Notes: generated from the letters alone by a model not told the origin. A stretch of DNA of 64,000 nt from CAVRQM01 sp963723455 (GCA_963723455.1 CAVRQM010000001.1:992001-1056000); one strand, 5' to 3'. Shown: positions 37,700 to 47,664, numbered from the stretch's first letter. Program-made: numbers and translations.

Positions 37700-38908
37700 C
37701 TAGACCCGCGCCGCGCCGAACCGCGCCGCCCAGTCGCGCCGCCAGCGGCCGCGCACGCCGGCGATGCCCAGCAGCGCCAGCGCCGCCAGGCAGGCGAACA
37801 CCAGGAAGCCGGGGCCGTAACTGCCGAACACCTGGCGCGACCAGCCGAGGCTGGAGGCGAGGTAGAACCCGCCGACCCCGCCGGCCATGCCGACCAGCCC
37901 GGTCATCACCCCCATCTCGCGTCCGAACCGCTGCGGCACCAGCTGGAACACCGCGCCGTTGCCCATGCCCAGCGCCAGCATCCCGGCGACGAACACCGGC
38001 ACGGCCAGCACGATGCTGGACAGCCCGGTGGCGATCGCGGCGAAGGCGCAGGCGGCGATTGCATACAGTGCGGTCAGCGAGCGCACGCCGCCGACCCGGT
38101 CGGCCACCGCGCCGCCGAGCGGGCGCACCAGCGAGCCCACGAACACCACGCCGGCGGTGCAGTAGCCGGCGGTCACGGCGGGCAGGCGGTAGGCGTCGTT
38201 GAAGTAGATCGTCAGCGACGAGGCCAGGCCGACGAAGCCGCCGAAGGTCACGGCGTAGAACCCCATCAGGCACCAGGCGTCGGGCGTGCGCAGCAGTCTG
38301 GCGTAGTCGGACAGCGTCTTGCGCGGCCCCGGGCGCGGGCTGTCCTCGGCCAGCGCGCAGAATGCCAGCAGCACGACCGCCAGCGGGATCGCCGCCAGCC
38401 CGAGGACGTTGCGCCAGCCGAACGCGACCGCGAGGCCGGGCGCGAACAGGGCGGCGAGCACCGTGCCCGAATTGCCGGCCCCGGCGATCCCCAGCGCCGT
38501 GCCCTGATGTTCGGGCGGATACCAGCCGGAGGCCAGCGGCAGTGCCACCGCGAAGGACGCGCCGGCCAGGCCCAGCACGCAGCCCAGCAGCAGCAATCCG
38601 TCCAGGCCGTCGATGCCGAGACGCCACGAAGCGAGCAGGCCCGCGATTACCGCCGCCTGCGCGCCGATGCCGACGCGGCGGGCGCGGTAGCGATCGACCA
38701 GCAGGCCCAGCACCACCCGCAGCGCGGCGCCGGCCAGCACCGGGACCGCGACCATCACGCCCTTCTGCGCCGGCGACAGATGCAGATCCCGGGCGATCGC
38801 CACGCCGAGCGGCCCGAGCAGCACCCAGACCATGAAGCTGGCGTCGAAATACAGCAGCGCCGCGAGCAGCGTGGGCAGGTGCCCCGCGCGGAAAAACCCC
38901 TTGGTCAT
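37700..38908 (-). CDS. narK: Nitrate/nitrite transporter NarK/NasA family (MFS)
   Basis: 402 residues and twelve membrane helices. Two nitrate-signature segments are visible: AGAGNSGTVLAALFAPGLA and GNGAVFQLVPQRFGREMGVMTGLVGMAGGVGGF. These mark the NNP family of nitrate importers. ATG 38908 is preceded by a 206-bp hairpin-rich leader after nasS. It is the first structural gene of the nitrate operon. Confidence 0.9.
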   Translation of the reverse strand: MTKGFFRAGHLPTLLAALLYFDASFMVWVLLGPLGVAIARDLHLSPAQKGVMVAVPVLAGAALRVVLGLLVDRYRARRVGIGAQAAVIAGLLASWRLGIDGLDGLLLLGCVLGLAGASFAVALPLASGWYPPEHQGTALGIAGAGNSGTVLAALFAPGLAVAFGWRNVLGLAAIPLAVVLLAFCALAEDSPRPGPRKTLSDYARLLRTPDAWCLMGFYAVTFGGFVGLASSLTIYFNDAYRLPAVTAGYCTAGVVFVGSLVRPLGGAVADRVGGVRSLTALYAIAACAFAAIATGLSSIVLAVPVFVAGMLALGMGNGAVFQLVPQRFGREMGVMTGLVGMAGGVGGFYLASSLGWSRQVFGSYGPGFLVFACLAALALLGIAGVRGRWRRDWAARFGAARV

Positions 38909-39114
38909 GGATCGGCTCCGGCCGCCCCTGCGGGACGGTATGGCGGGGCAGCCCTGGCCCGCCGGCGGGAGATGGGAGCGTGACGCTCCGACGTGAGGCG
39001 AGGCTCGTCGTTGAGGCTCGCAGGCCCATGCCGTGCAAGGGACATGCCGCGGTATGACCGTCCCATGACCCGGCCCTCTCCAGACGGGAGAGGGCCGGGG
39101 TGGGGGAACAGCGG
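38909..39114 (-). promoter_or_regulatory. Hairpin-rich leader before narK, candidate NasT antitermination region
   Basis: The gap between nasS and narK contains, in transcript order, a 13-bp perfect hairpin (39099-39069), a direct repeat of GAGCCTC (about 39022-39002), a GGAGCG-TCA-CGCTCC hairpin near 38980, and a CCGTCCC-GCA-GGGGCGG hairpin just before the narK start. NasT proteins of the ANTAR class act on leader hairpins in front of nitrate operons. I could not find a clear pair of hexaloops with A and G at positions 1 and 4, so the exact target is open. Confidence 0.5.
39069..39099. repeat. Palindromic repeat copy 3 (13-bp perfect stem, 5-base loop)
   Basis: Arms CCCGGCCCTCTCC (39069-39081) and GGAGAGGGCCGGG (39087-39099) flank AGACG. 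It matches the half-element of the copies inside nasA and the trpD2-like gene, and lies 16 bp beyond the nasS stop, so it may also act as a terminator or attenuator. Confidence 0.8.
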
Positions 39115-40281
39115 TCAGTCAATCGCCCAAGTAACAGTCGTCCTCGCAGGCAATTGCCTGCCTTCCGGGCTGAACCGGACACCGTCCATGAACTCGTCTG
39201 GGTCCAGATCGAGCGGGCGCGGGAGCGCCGGGACCTGCCAGCGCGTCCGATGCTCACCTTCCGGCTTCTCCGATTGCACAGGCCAGGGCAGATCCTCCGC
39301 CTCTGCCGCTTCTTGCAGCAGATCCGGACGGAAGATGGCAGCTGCCCGTGGCTCCTGCCCTGGTTCCTGCAGCCAGCCCCAGCGGCGCATCTGCCCGGCG
39401 AACCACGCCGCCTGCGAGCGCCACGGGAACCATGCTGCGCCGGCATGAAAGCGCACCGTCTCCATCCCGCCGCCGCCGGGCAGCGCCGCCCGGCAGGCGG
39501 CGTCGGGCAGGCCGGCCGCCTCCGCCAGCAGGTCGGCGACCGCTGCGGCCTCCGCAGGGTCGTCGCACAGCCGGCCGGCGCGCAGCAAGGCGCGCAGCAG
39601 CGGCGTCACCGCACCCGGATTCGCCTCCAGCCACGCCTGCGACAGCGCCAGCACCTTCTCGGGGTGCCCCGCCCAGATGGCCGAGGTGCCGAGCAGCGCC
39701 TGCCCGGCCCCGGCCTCGCGGGCCACCTCGCCCCAGGGCGCGCCGGCGCAGAATCCGGCGATATGGCCGTCCGCCAGGGCGGCGACGATGCGCTCCGGCG
39801 GCACCACCACGGTCCGCATGATGCGATCCGGGTCGGCGCCGGCGGCGGCCAGCCAGTAGCGCAGCAGCAATGTGTGGGTGGAGAACGCATGCACCACGGC
39901 AAAACGCGGCGGCTGGTCCTGCCTGGCCATCCACGCCGCCAGCCGCCGCCCCACGGCCAGCGGCGCCGGGTCGCCATCGGCCACCGCCGCCGCCGCGGTG
40001 CGCGCGAGCACCACGGCGTTGCCCCCCAGGGTCAGGCCGACCGGCACGACCAGCCGCGCCGGCGGCCCGCGCAGGCCCAGGCCCGCCGCCAGCGCCAGCG
40101 ATGCCGGCAGCACCGCCGCGTCCAGCAGGCCGTACGCCAGCTTGTCCAGCACGTTCGCCCAGGACGGCTCGATCTGCGGCGCGGCGGCGATGCCTTGGGC
40201 GGCGAACAGGCCGCGCGCCGCGCCCAGCAGCACCGGCGCGCTGTCCACCAGGCGCAGCAGGCCGATGCGGATGGGCGTCAT
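39115..40281 (-). CDS. nasS: Nitrate-sensing NrtA/NasS-like protein
   Basis: 388 residues of the NrtA/SsuA periplasmic-binding-protein fold (IRIGLLRLVDSAPVLLGAARGLFAAQGI, FSTHTLLLRYWLAAAGADPD, GFCAGAPWGEVA) without a signal peptide, as in NasS. NasS binds NasT in the cytoplasm and releases it when nitrate or nitrite is bound. ATG 40281 overlaps the nasT stop by 4 nt, which supports the sensor reading over a transporter component. Confidence 0.87.
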   Translation of the reverse strand: MTPIRIGLLRLVDSAPVLLGAARGLFAAQGIAAAPQIEPSWANVLDKLAYGLLDAAVLPASLALAAGLGLRGPPARLVVPVGLTLGGNAVVLARTAAAAVADGDPAPLAVGRRLAAWMARQDQPPRFAVVHAFSTHTLLLRYWLAAAGADPDRIMRTVVVPPERIVAALADGHIAGFCAGAPWGEVAREAGAGQALLGTSAIWAGHPEKVLALSQAWLEANPGAVTPLLRALLRAGRLCDDPAEAAAVADLLAEAAGLPDAACRAALPGGGGMETVRFHAGAAWFPWRSQAAWFAGQMRRWGWLQEPGQEPRAAAIFRPDLLQEAAEAEDLPWPVQSEKPEGEHRTRWQVPALPRPLDLDPDEFMDGVRFSPEGRQLPARTTVTWAID

Positions 40282-40871
40282 GGCGGCGGATCCTTGCGCT
40301 GCTGGTCCCTGGCCGGTTCACCCAGCAGGTCGCGCGCCACGTCGGCGATGCGCCGCCGCTGCCGCATGGCATGCCGCTGCAGCCAGCGATGCGCGTCGGG
40401 CTCGCTCAGCCGGCGCTCGCGGATCAGCTTGGCCTTGGCCTGGTCGATGGCGGCGCGCTCGCGCACCTGCCGCTCGGCGCCGCGCAGCGAGTCGCGGGTG
40501 CGCTGGTGCTGCTGGAACAGCGCCACCGCCGCGCGCAGCACCGGGCGGATGTCGCGCGGCGGCGTCTCGGCGACATTGTAGGACAGCACGCCGGCGCGGA
40601 TCGCCTCCTCCATGAAGCCGGGATCGTCGTGATCGACGAACAGCACCACCGGGCGCGGATCGTCGGCGGCGATCTGGCGCACCCCGTCCAGCGCGTCGCG
40701 GTCCGGGCGCGCCAGGTCGATGATGACGACGTCGGGCGCGTGCGCCGCCACCGCGTCGGCCACCAGCATGCCGGGCTCGATCCGCGTCACGCTGGCCACC
40801 GGATCGGCCTGCAACGCGGCAGCCAGATCGCGCGCGCGCCCGAAATCGTCGTCCACCAGCAGGATTTTCAA
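40278..40871 (-). CDS. nasT: ANTAR-type antiterminator NasT
   Basis: 197 residues. A receiver-like domain (KILLVDDDFGRARDLAAAL, VVIIDLARPDRDALDGV) is followed by an ANTAR RNA-binding domain (RGAERQVRERAAIDQAKAKLI, LSEPDAHRWLQRHAMRQRRRIADVAR). The start appears to be TTG 40871; no ATG or GTG is close. It should allow transcription through the leader before narK when nitrate frees it from NasS. Confidence 0.87.
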   Translation of the reverse strand: MKILLVDDDFGRARDLAAALQADPVASVTRIEPGMLVADAVAAHAPDVVIIDLARPDRDALDGVRQIAADDPRPVVLFVDHDDPGFMEEAIRAGVLSYNVAETPPRDIRPVLRAAVALFQQHQRTRDSLRGAERQVRERAAIDQAKAKLIRERRLSEPDAHRWLQRHAMRQRRRIADVARDLLGEPARDQQRKDPPP

Positions 40872-40933
40872 GCGACGGCCAGCACCTTGCGAAACGATTT
40901 GCTGCGGTGCAAAAGGCGGGCCAGGATGCAGGG

Positions 40934-41027
40934 CTGTCGCCTGCCGGAGCGGGTTGGGCGCGGTCGGTTGCCTCAGGCCGCGCCGGCCCTCACCCCGGCC
41001 CTCTCCCGAGGGGAGAGGGAGACGGGC
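40934..41027. repeat. Palindromic repeat copy 4, between nasT and hemC
   Basis: A GGAGCGGGTTGGGCGCGG piece (from 40934) and a CCTCACCCCGGCCCTCTCCC piece with arms CCCTCTCCC (40999-41007) and GGGAGAGGG (41011-41019) are the two halves of the same repeat family, separated by about 40 bp. It lies in the 159-bp gap between hemC and nasT and may separate the two transcription units. Confidence 0.7.
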
Positions 41028-41030
41028 GGC

Positions 41031-42071
41031 TTAGCGGGCGAAGATGTCGGGGGGGCAGTCGGCGCGCAGGCTGGCGCCGAGGTCGCGGCCGAGCCGTTCC
41101 GCGTCCGCGGCGGCGCCGCGCAGGCTCCGCTTGAGCAGGAACGAGCCGTCCTCGCGCGCCGCCAGCCCGGTCAGTTCCAGCGACCCGTCCGCCAGCAGCC
41201 GCGCGTGGCCGCCGATCGGGGTGCGGCAGGAGCCGTCCAGCACCTCCAGCATCGCCCGCTCGGCGGTCGAGACGGCGCGCGCGTCGGGGCACTCGATGGC
41301 GGCCAGCAGCTGGCGCAGCTCGACATCGGCCTCGCGCACGGTCACGCCGACGATGCCCTGGCCCGCCGCCGGCACCATCGTCTCCGGATCCAGCAGCACC
41401 GCGGCCGCGTGCTCCAGGCCCAGCCGGCGCAGCCCGGCCAGCGCCAGCAGGCTGGCGTCGCACACGCCCTCGGCCAGCTTGCGCAGCCGCGACTGCACAT
41501 TGCCGCGCATGTCGGCGATGCGCAGATCCGGGCGCGCGTGCAGCAGCTGCGCCTGCCGCCGCACCGAGCAGGTGCCGACCAGCGCGCCGCGCGGCAGCAC
41601 GGCATACGGGTCGGCCGGATCCGCCGCGGCGCGATCCGGCCCCGATATCTCCGGTCCCAAAATCTCCGGTCCCAGGATCAGCGTGTCGCGCGCGTCCTCA
41701 CGCGGCAGGGTGCAGGCCAGCACGATGCCGGGCGGCAGCGCGGTTTCCAGGTCCTTCAGGCTGTGCACGGCGAAGTCGATGCGCCGGTCGAGCAGCGCCT
41801 CATGGATTTCTTTGGCGAACAGCCCCTTGCCGCCGAGATCCGCCAGCCTGCGGTCCTGCACCAGGTCGCCGGTGGTCTGGATGGCGTGCTCCTCGAACAC
41901 GTCCAGCCCGCGCAGCACCGGGCAGAACTGCGTCAGCACGTGCAGGAAGGCGCGCGTCTGCACCAGCGCCAGCGGCGAGGCGCGGGTGCCGACGCGCAAC
42001 GGCAGCGCGCGTGCGTGGCGGCGCACCGGCGCGGGCGCGGCATCCGCCGGCGGCGCATCGGCCTGCACCAT
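41031..42071 (-). CDS. hemC: Porphobilinogen deaminase
   Basis: 346 residues. LRVGTRASPLALVQT starts the family; VHSLKDLET and RGALVGTCSVRRQAQL line the active site, and LDGSCRTPIGGHA carries the Cys that holds the dipyrromethane cofactor. It joins four porphobilinogens into hydroxymethylbilane. A loop near residue 145 has a tandem ILGPE repeat and makes the protein longer than usual. ATG 42071 is used; GTG 42077 would overlap the tspO stop by 4 nt and is equally possible. Intact frame. Confidence 0.92.
   Translation of the reverse strand: MVQADAPPADAAPAPVRRHARALPLRVGTRASPLALVQTRAFLHVLTQFCPVLRGLDVFEEHAIQTTGDLVQDRRLADLGGKGLFAKEIHEALLDRRIDFAVHSLKDLETALPPGIVLACTLPREDARDTLILGPEILGPEISGPDRAAADPADPYAVLPRGALVGTCSVRRQAQLLHARPDLRIADMRGNVQSRLRKLAEGVCDASLLALAGLRRLGLEHAAAVLLDPETMVPAAGQGIVGVTVREADVELRQLLAAIECPDARAVSTAERAMLEVLDGSCRTPIGGHARLLADGSLELTGLAAREDGSFLLKRSLRGAAADAERLGRDLGASLRADCPPDIFAR
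41647..41677. repeat. 15-bp tandem repeat in hemC
   Basis: About two copies of ATCTCCGGTCCCARR plus a partial third encode ILGPE-ILGPE-ISGPD on the minus strand in a surface-loop region of HemC. Confidence 0.75.
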
Positions 42072-42073
42072 GC

Positions 42074-42557
42074 TCACGCGCGCACCCGTCCGAACGGGCG
42101 GTTGAGGCGGATGATCGCCATGTTCAGCACCGTGGCGAAGGACACCCAAAGCAGGTACGGCACGACCAGCAGGCTGGCCAGCAGCGAGGCGTGCAGCAGC
42201 CACAGGATCATCGCCAAGATCGACAGCCACAGCCCCGCCACCTCGATCAGCGCCCAGTCAGGCCGCCGCAGCTTGAAGAACAGCAGGCTCCAGAGGATGT
42301 TGAACGCGCCGTTCAGCACGAACAGCACCACCAGCCCCAGTCGGCTGACGCGATCCGGCGCGCCGTTCCAGCCCAGCACCGCGGCAGCCGAGGACGCCGC
42401 CAGGATCAGCGTCCAGACCGGGCCGAACAGGAAATCCGGCGGCTGCCAGGACGGCTTGCGGAGATTGTAGTACCAGGAGCCCAGCTCGGTCAGCTCCCGC
42501 GCCCACCCCGCCCACGACCACGCCCCACAGCACGGCGACCACGATCGTCCAGGTCAC
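42074..42557 (-). CDS. tspO: TspO/MBR-family membrane protein, one frame break
   Basis: About 161 residues with five membrane helices. GSWYYNLRKPSWQPPDFLFGPVWTLIL is the TspO signature, and the C-terminus has WVSFATVLNMAIIRLN. TspO binds tetrapyrrole intermediates and modulates pigment gene expression in Rhodobacter. GTG 42557 overlaps the bchP stop by 4 nt. One extra G near 42495 breaks the frame between GVG and ELTELG. Confidence 0.85.
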
Positions 42558-43777
42558 GCCTCGACCAGACCCAACAGATGCGCGAGGTCCTTGAAGAAGA
42601 TCCTGACATGCGCGGCCGGCCTGGCGCGCACCAGTTCCTTGTTCATGTAGGCGTCCCAGGTCAGCCGCTGCACGTCCGGATCGCGGCACATCTTGACGAA
42701 CCGCTCGCGGCGCTTGTCGCTGGAATACCAGAACCACTGCATGATGCCGAGCACCCAGAACACGCGGCCATGCGCCTGCATGAAGCGCTTGCGCGCCGAG
42801 CGCAGCGCGCGCGCCTCGCCGGTGGCGCACAGCATCTCGACCGCCTCGCCGGCCAGCCGTGCCGCCGACCATGGCGTAGTAGATGCCCTCGCCCGACGCC
42901 GGCGCGACCACGCCCGCCGCATCGCCGGCCAGCACCACGTCGCGGCCATTGTCCCAGCGGCGCAGCGGCTTCAGCGGGATCGGCGCGCCCTCGCGGCGGA
43001 TCGTCTCCGATCCCCGCCAGCCCGGTTGCGCGCGCGCAGCGCGCCCACCGAGTCGCGCAGCGAAAAGCCCTTGCGCGCGGTGCCGGTGCCGACGCTGGTG
43101 GTGTCGCCATGCGGGAAGATCCAGCCGTAGAAATCCGGCGACAGCGCGCCCCTGGTAGTAGACGTCGCAGCGCGACGCCGTCGAAGGCGGGCGACTGCGC
43201 GGCCTCGCGCGGCGAGCGGACGATCTCGTGATAGGCGAACACGTACGGCACCCGGTCGGCGCCCTGGACGCATTGCCGCGCGACCGCCGAGACCGCGCCA
43301 TCGGCGCCGATCACCGCGCGCGCCCGCACTCGCGCCGAGACCGAGGCCGCTCTGCCGCGGCTGCGTCTGGTAATGCACCACCGCGACGCCGTCATCGTCG
43401 CGGGTCAGCCGCTCGAAGCTGCCGGTCCGCCGCACCGCGCCCGCGGCGGCGGCGCGCTCGCGCAGCCACTCGTCGAACACGTCGCGATCGACCATGCCGA
43501 CGAAGCCGCCCTCGATCGGCATGTCCACCTCACGCGCGGCCGGCGAGACCATGCGCGCGGCGGTGACGCGGGCCACCAGCAGGTCGTCGGGGATGGCGAA
43601 GTCGCGGATCAGGCGCGGCGGGATGGCGCCGCCGCACGGCTTGATGCGCCCGGCGCGGTCGAGCAGCAGCACCGAGCGGCCGCGCGCGGCGAGGTCGGCC
43701 GCGGCCGTGGCGCCGGCCGGCCCGCCGCCCACCACCACGGCATCGTAGGTCTCCTGCGCCTGGTCCTGCGCCTGCAT
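42554..43777 (-). CDS. bchP: Geranylgeranyl reductase, frame-broken
   Basis: About 400 residues. AVVVGGGPAGATAAADLAARG binds FAD, followed by DRAGRIKPCGGAIPPRL, the GFVGMVDRDVFDEWLRERA segment, and the C-terminal WFWYSSDKRRERFVKMCRDPDVQRLTW typical of BchP. It reduces the geranylgeranyl tail of bacteriochlorophyll to phytyl. ATG 43777 follows GGGGGGCGGCG; GTG 43798 would overlap the upstream gene stop. Several single-base insertions (for example near 42868, 43010 and 43021) split the frame while the residues on both sides remain conserved. Confidence 0.9.
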
Positions 43778-43794
43778 CGCCGCCCCCCGTTGTG

Positions 43795-45210
43795 TCACCC
43801 GGTCTCGACCATCGCCCGCCCCGCCGCCGCGGCGGGCGCGGCCGGCTGCTCATCGGCGCGGAACAGCCCCGCAGCCTGCCCCGCCGCGGCCAGGAACAGG
43901 ATCGCCTCGGCGGCGAACACGGTCGCGTAGGCCGGCCTGCGGGCCGCCCAGCAAGGCGCGCGCGACGTCGCTGCCCAGCGTGCCGGCCAAGCCGCCCAGC
44001 GCAAAGGCGACCGCCTGTGCCGCGCCCCACAGCCCCATCCGCACGCCCTCGCGGCCCTGCCGGCCGACATGGACCAGGCCCATCATCGCGCCGATCGCCG
44101 CGACCGCGAACGCGCCGTTGGCCACGCCGAGCACGAACACCGCGGCGCGCAACGGAAACGCCGGGCCGATCACCGCCGCCCGCGGCGAGCGCCAGCAGCG
44201 CCGCCGCCGAGCCGACGCAGCCGCCGATCGTCCAGCTGCGCATCGCGCCGAGCGCGCGGCCGCGGAACATGCTGCCCGCCGCCGCCACGAGCAGCATGCC
44301 GGCCAGCGCCCCGCCATGCTGCATCCCGGTCAGCTGCGCCGACTGGCCGGGCGTCAGGTGGAACACCAGCCCGGCGAACGGCTCCAGCACCAGCTCCTGC
44401 GCGCTGTAGGCCAGCATCGAGACGAACACGAACAGCGCGAAGCGGCGCGACTGCGGCTCGGCCCAGACATCCGCCAGCGCCCGGCCGAAGCTGGCATCGG
44501 CGCGGGTGGACACGGGCGCCTCTGTGACGCTGCCCTCGATGCCCGCCACCGCGAGCGCCGCCAGCAGCAGCGCCAGCGCCGCGGCGCCGCCCACGACGGC
44601 GACCAGCCGGCCGGGCGAGAACGGATCGAGCAGCCGGCCCGCGACGGTCGCGGTGACGCCGAAGCCGGCGATCATCATGATCCAGACCACCGTCGCCGCC
44701 GCGGCGCGGCGCGACGGCGCGGTGCGCTTGGCCAGCAGCACCAGCAGCGAGGTGCCCGACGCGCCGACGCCGACGCCGATCAGCGCAAACGCCAGCACCG
44801 CCAGCGCGAGTCCGGCCAGGCGGTGCGTGCCCATCCAGGCGGTCGCCGCGGCCGCGCCGAGCCCGCCTGCGGCGAGCAGCGCCATGCCGCCGACGATCCA
44901 CGGCGTGCGCCGGCCGCCCACATCCGAGCCATGCCCCAGCCGCGGCCGCAGCACCTGGACCGCGTAGTGCAGCGCCACCAGCAGCCCGGGCAGCGATGGC
45001 CGGCAGCGCCAGTTCCACCACCATCACCCGGTTCAGCGTCGAGGTGGTCAGCACCACCACCGACACCGAGCGCCGCCTGCACCAGCCCGAGCCGCGCGAT
45101 GCCGAGCCAGCCGAGGCCCCGGTCGGCGCTGTCCCGGTCGGCGCTGCCCGGTCGGCGCTGCCCCGGTCGGCGCTGCCCCGGTCGGCGTTGCCCGCCGCGC
45201 TCGCGCTCAT
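43795..45210 (-). CDS. PucC/BCD-family MFS protein (bchG-bchP-linked), frame-broken
   Basis: About 470 residues with twelve helices. LGLVQAALG, TSTLNRVMVVELALPA, ALHYAVQVLRPRLGHGSDVGGRRTPWI and LEPFAGLVFHLTPGQSAQLTGM are PucC/LhaA family hallmarks; the gene between bchG and bchP is usually this paralogue (orf428 in Rhodobacter). It is thought to move or deliver bacteriochlorophyll. The N-terminus carries five ADRGS-like pentapeptides from a 15-bp repeat with one 14-bp copy that shifts the frame. ATG 45210 overlaps the bchG stop by 4 nt. Confidence 0.88.
45121..45193. repeat. 15-bp tandem repeat, five copies, at the 5' end of the pucC-like gene
   Basis: The unit is GGTCGGCGCTGCCCC with copies of 15, 14, 15, 15 and 14 bases. 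On the coding strand it encodes an ADRGS-type repeat before the first membrane helix. The 14-base internal copy breaks the frame. Confidence 0.85.
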
Positions 45211-46116
45211 GCGCCCGACCGCAGCGCGAAGGCGCTGGCCAGCATCCCCAGCACGTACAGGCTGGTGCCGGTCGCGTTGTACCAGGGCGCCCGGTCGCGC
45301 GGGGATTGCAGCAGGCGCGCCATCAGCAGCACCTGCGCGACCAGCAGCAGCGCCACGATGCCGCCGCACAGCCGCGCGTCCCAGCCCAGCAGCAGCGCCA
45401 CCACGACCACCTGCGGCGCCGCCATCGACACGCAGGCCAGCTGCGCCGCGCGCTCCACCCCGAGGCGCACCGGCAGCGAGCCGATGCCGGTGCGCGCGGT
45501 CGCCCTCGACCGACTTGAAATCGTTCAGCGTCATGATGCCGTGCGCGCCGAGCGCTGTACAGCGCCGCCACGACGATCACGCGCCAATCCGGCCGGGTGG
45601 CGGCCATGACCGCGGCGCCGGTGAACCAGGGCAGCCCCTCGTAGCAGACCGCGCAGGCCGCATTGCCCCACCAGCCGTTCTGCTTCAGCCGCAGCGGCGG
45701 CGCGCTATAGGCCCAGGCCAGCGCCAGCCCGACCACCGCCGCGCCCAGCGCCCACACGCCCCAGCAGCGACGCCACGACCAGCGAGACCAGGGTCCAGCC
45801 GAGCGCGATATAAAGCCCCCAGCGGCCCGGGATGCGGCCGGACGGGATCGGCCGCCCCGGCTCGTTGATCGCGTCGACATGCCGGTCGAACCAGTCGTTG
45901 ACCGCCTGGCTGGTGCCGCAGACCAGCGGCCCGGACAGGGCGATGCCAGCGATCGCCACCGCCCACCGCCCGTCCGCCAGCAGCGGCGCGAGGTCACGCC
46001 GGACGAGATCACGCCGCAGGCGAACGCCCACATCGGCGCGAACCAGGTGATCGGCTTCAGCAGCTCGACGCACGGTCGCCAGCGCCGGCCGGGTGATGCG
46101 CGCCGCCTCGCGACAC
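45207..46116 (-). CDS. bchG: Bacteriochlorophyll synthase, frame-broken
   Basis: About 303 residues of the UbiA prenyltransferase family. LLKPITWFAPMWAFACGVISSG starts the membrane domain; NDWFDRHVDAINEPGRPIPSGRI is the first Asp-rich motif, and LGAHGIMTLNDFKSVEGDR the second. It attaches geranylgeranyl to bacteriochlorophyllide a. GTG 46116 gives MSEAARITRPALATVRELLKP once two four-base codons (TCGC, CGTC) are corrected. It starts 4 bp after the ppsR stop. Confidence 0.9.
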
Positions 46117-46120
46117 CGGG

Positions 46121-47586
46121 CTAGTTCCTCGTCTCGGTCGCGAGATCGCCCAGCCCGTAGCGGCGCAGCTTCACGTACAGGCTCTGCCGGCTCAGCCCGA
46201 GCATCTCGGCGGCCGAGGCGCGGTTGTCGCCGGTCATGTCCAGCGCCGCCTCGATGCACAGCCGCTCGATCACGTCGGTCGCCTCGCGCACCAGATCCTT
46301 CAGCGAGCACGCGGCCGATCAGCTCGGTCAGCTGCTCCACCGAGCGCGGCAGGTCGCGCCCGGCGCGCGCCGGCGTGCCCAGCCGGCGGCCGACGTTGCG
46401 GATGGCGAAGCCCAAGCAGGGCTGGCCGCCATTGGTCACCGAGACCGCCGAGATCTCGACCTCGGTGGTGTCGCCGAACTCGCCGCGCAGCGTGGTCGCG
46501 AACAGCCGCACCGAGCCGCGCTGGCGCAGATTGGTCGATCAGCACGTTGAGATCGACGCCCGGCCGCCCGAGCCAGCGCTCCAGCGGCTGGCCGCGCGCC
46601 TGCTCCTCGGCGGCGAGCTGCGCCATCTCGACGAAGGCGGCGTTGGCGGTCAGGATCGCGCCCTCCGGGTCGGTCACGACGAAGCCGTCCGGCGCGCTTT
46701 CGACGACCTTGATCAGCCGCGCCTGCAGGTGCGGTACCACCGCGGCGTCGCTGCCGGCATGGCGCCCGGGCCGGCCACCGCGCCGGCGCCGGACTCGGCG
46801 TGCAGCGGCGCCAGGCGGACCAGGACGAAGGCGGCGTTCTCCTGCCGGAACTGCGCGGCCGAGGCGACCACCTCGCGCCCGCCATCGGCGAGTGCGCACC
46901 CGCACGTCCTCGGCGCGCCCGCTGCTGCGCAGGCCGGCGAGCAGCGCCTGCACCGCGGTCCCGCTCTGGCTGTCGAACGCCTCGGCGAACGGGCGGCCCA
47001 GCATGCGGCCGGCCGGGTCGCCCAGCAGATGCCGCGCGGCCGGATTGGCCTCGACGGTCTTCTGGCTGGCCGCGTCCAGGATCAGCACCGCCTCGGACGA
47101 CATCTCGAACAGCAGGCGATAGCGGGTCTCGACGTGGCGCAGGCGCGAATAGTCGCGCTCCATCGATTGCTGCGCATCCACCAGCCGCTGCTGCAGCTCG
47201 GAGATCGCGCGCAGGTCGCGGCCGAACGCCACCACCCGCCCCGAGCCGACCAGCACCGCGGAGTACAGCACCGGCACGTCGGTCGTGCGCAGCGACGGAT
47301 GGTTGACCTGCCGCCAGCGCGGCGGCGCGCTGGCCGCCGCCTCGCGCAGCAGCGCCTCGATCTTGCCGCGCGTCTCCTGGGTGACTGTATCCACCCAGCG
47401 CCGGCCGAGCCATTTGCCACGGCTTTCCAGCTCGGCGGCCAGTTCCGCGGTGTGCACGGCCAGGTCGCGGATGATGCCGTCGGAGTCGATGATCAGCGCG
47501 ACATCCGCCGCCGCCGCGATCAGCGTGGCGGCGGCTTCGGCATCAAGATTGCCAAGGGATTTCTTGGGCGCAGTGAAGGCGTTCAC
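46121..47586 (-). CDS. ppsR: Photosynthesis repressor PpsR/CrtJ, frame-broken
   Basis: About 488 residues. N-terminal PAS-like region (ADVALIIDSDGIIRDLA), a PAS domain around LLFEMSSEAVLILDAASQKTVEANPAARHLLG, another at VVESAPDGFVVTDPEGAILTANAAFVEMAQ, and a C-terminal Fis-type helix-turn-helix (MTGDNRASAAEMLGLSRQSLYVKLRRYGL). The Cys in RLCIEAAL next to the helix-turn-helix corresponds to the redox-active Cys of PpsR. It represses bch, crt and puc genes under oxygen. GTG 47586 chosen; GTG 47637 is possible. Breaks are in the middle and at about 46305 and 46530. Confidence 0.9.
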
Positions 47587-47664
47587 GAGAGGCGGGATCC
47601 TTTGCTTCGAGAACCTCTGTTTCCCCTCCCAAGGCACATTTGGCCAGACCTGTCCTACGATGTT

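Noticed and set aside
35372..38983. A very long open frame (about 1200 codons) on plus, opposite nirB and narK, and similar long frames opposite cpaC, the GMC gene and bchH.
   Set aside because: They mirror real genes in very GC-rich DNA where stop codons are rare. Their products are Arg/Gln/His-rich with no known domain, while the opposite strand gives full conserved families.
30544..41027. CRISPR array from the recurring CCCTCTCCC/GGGAGAGGG sequences.
   Set aside because: Copies are kilobases apart, palindromic and unequal in length, with no regular spacers and no cas genes.
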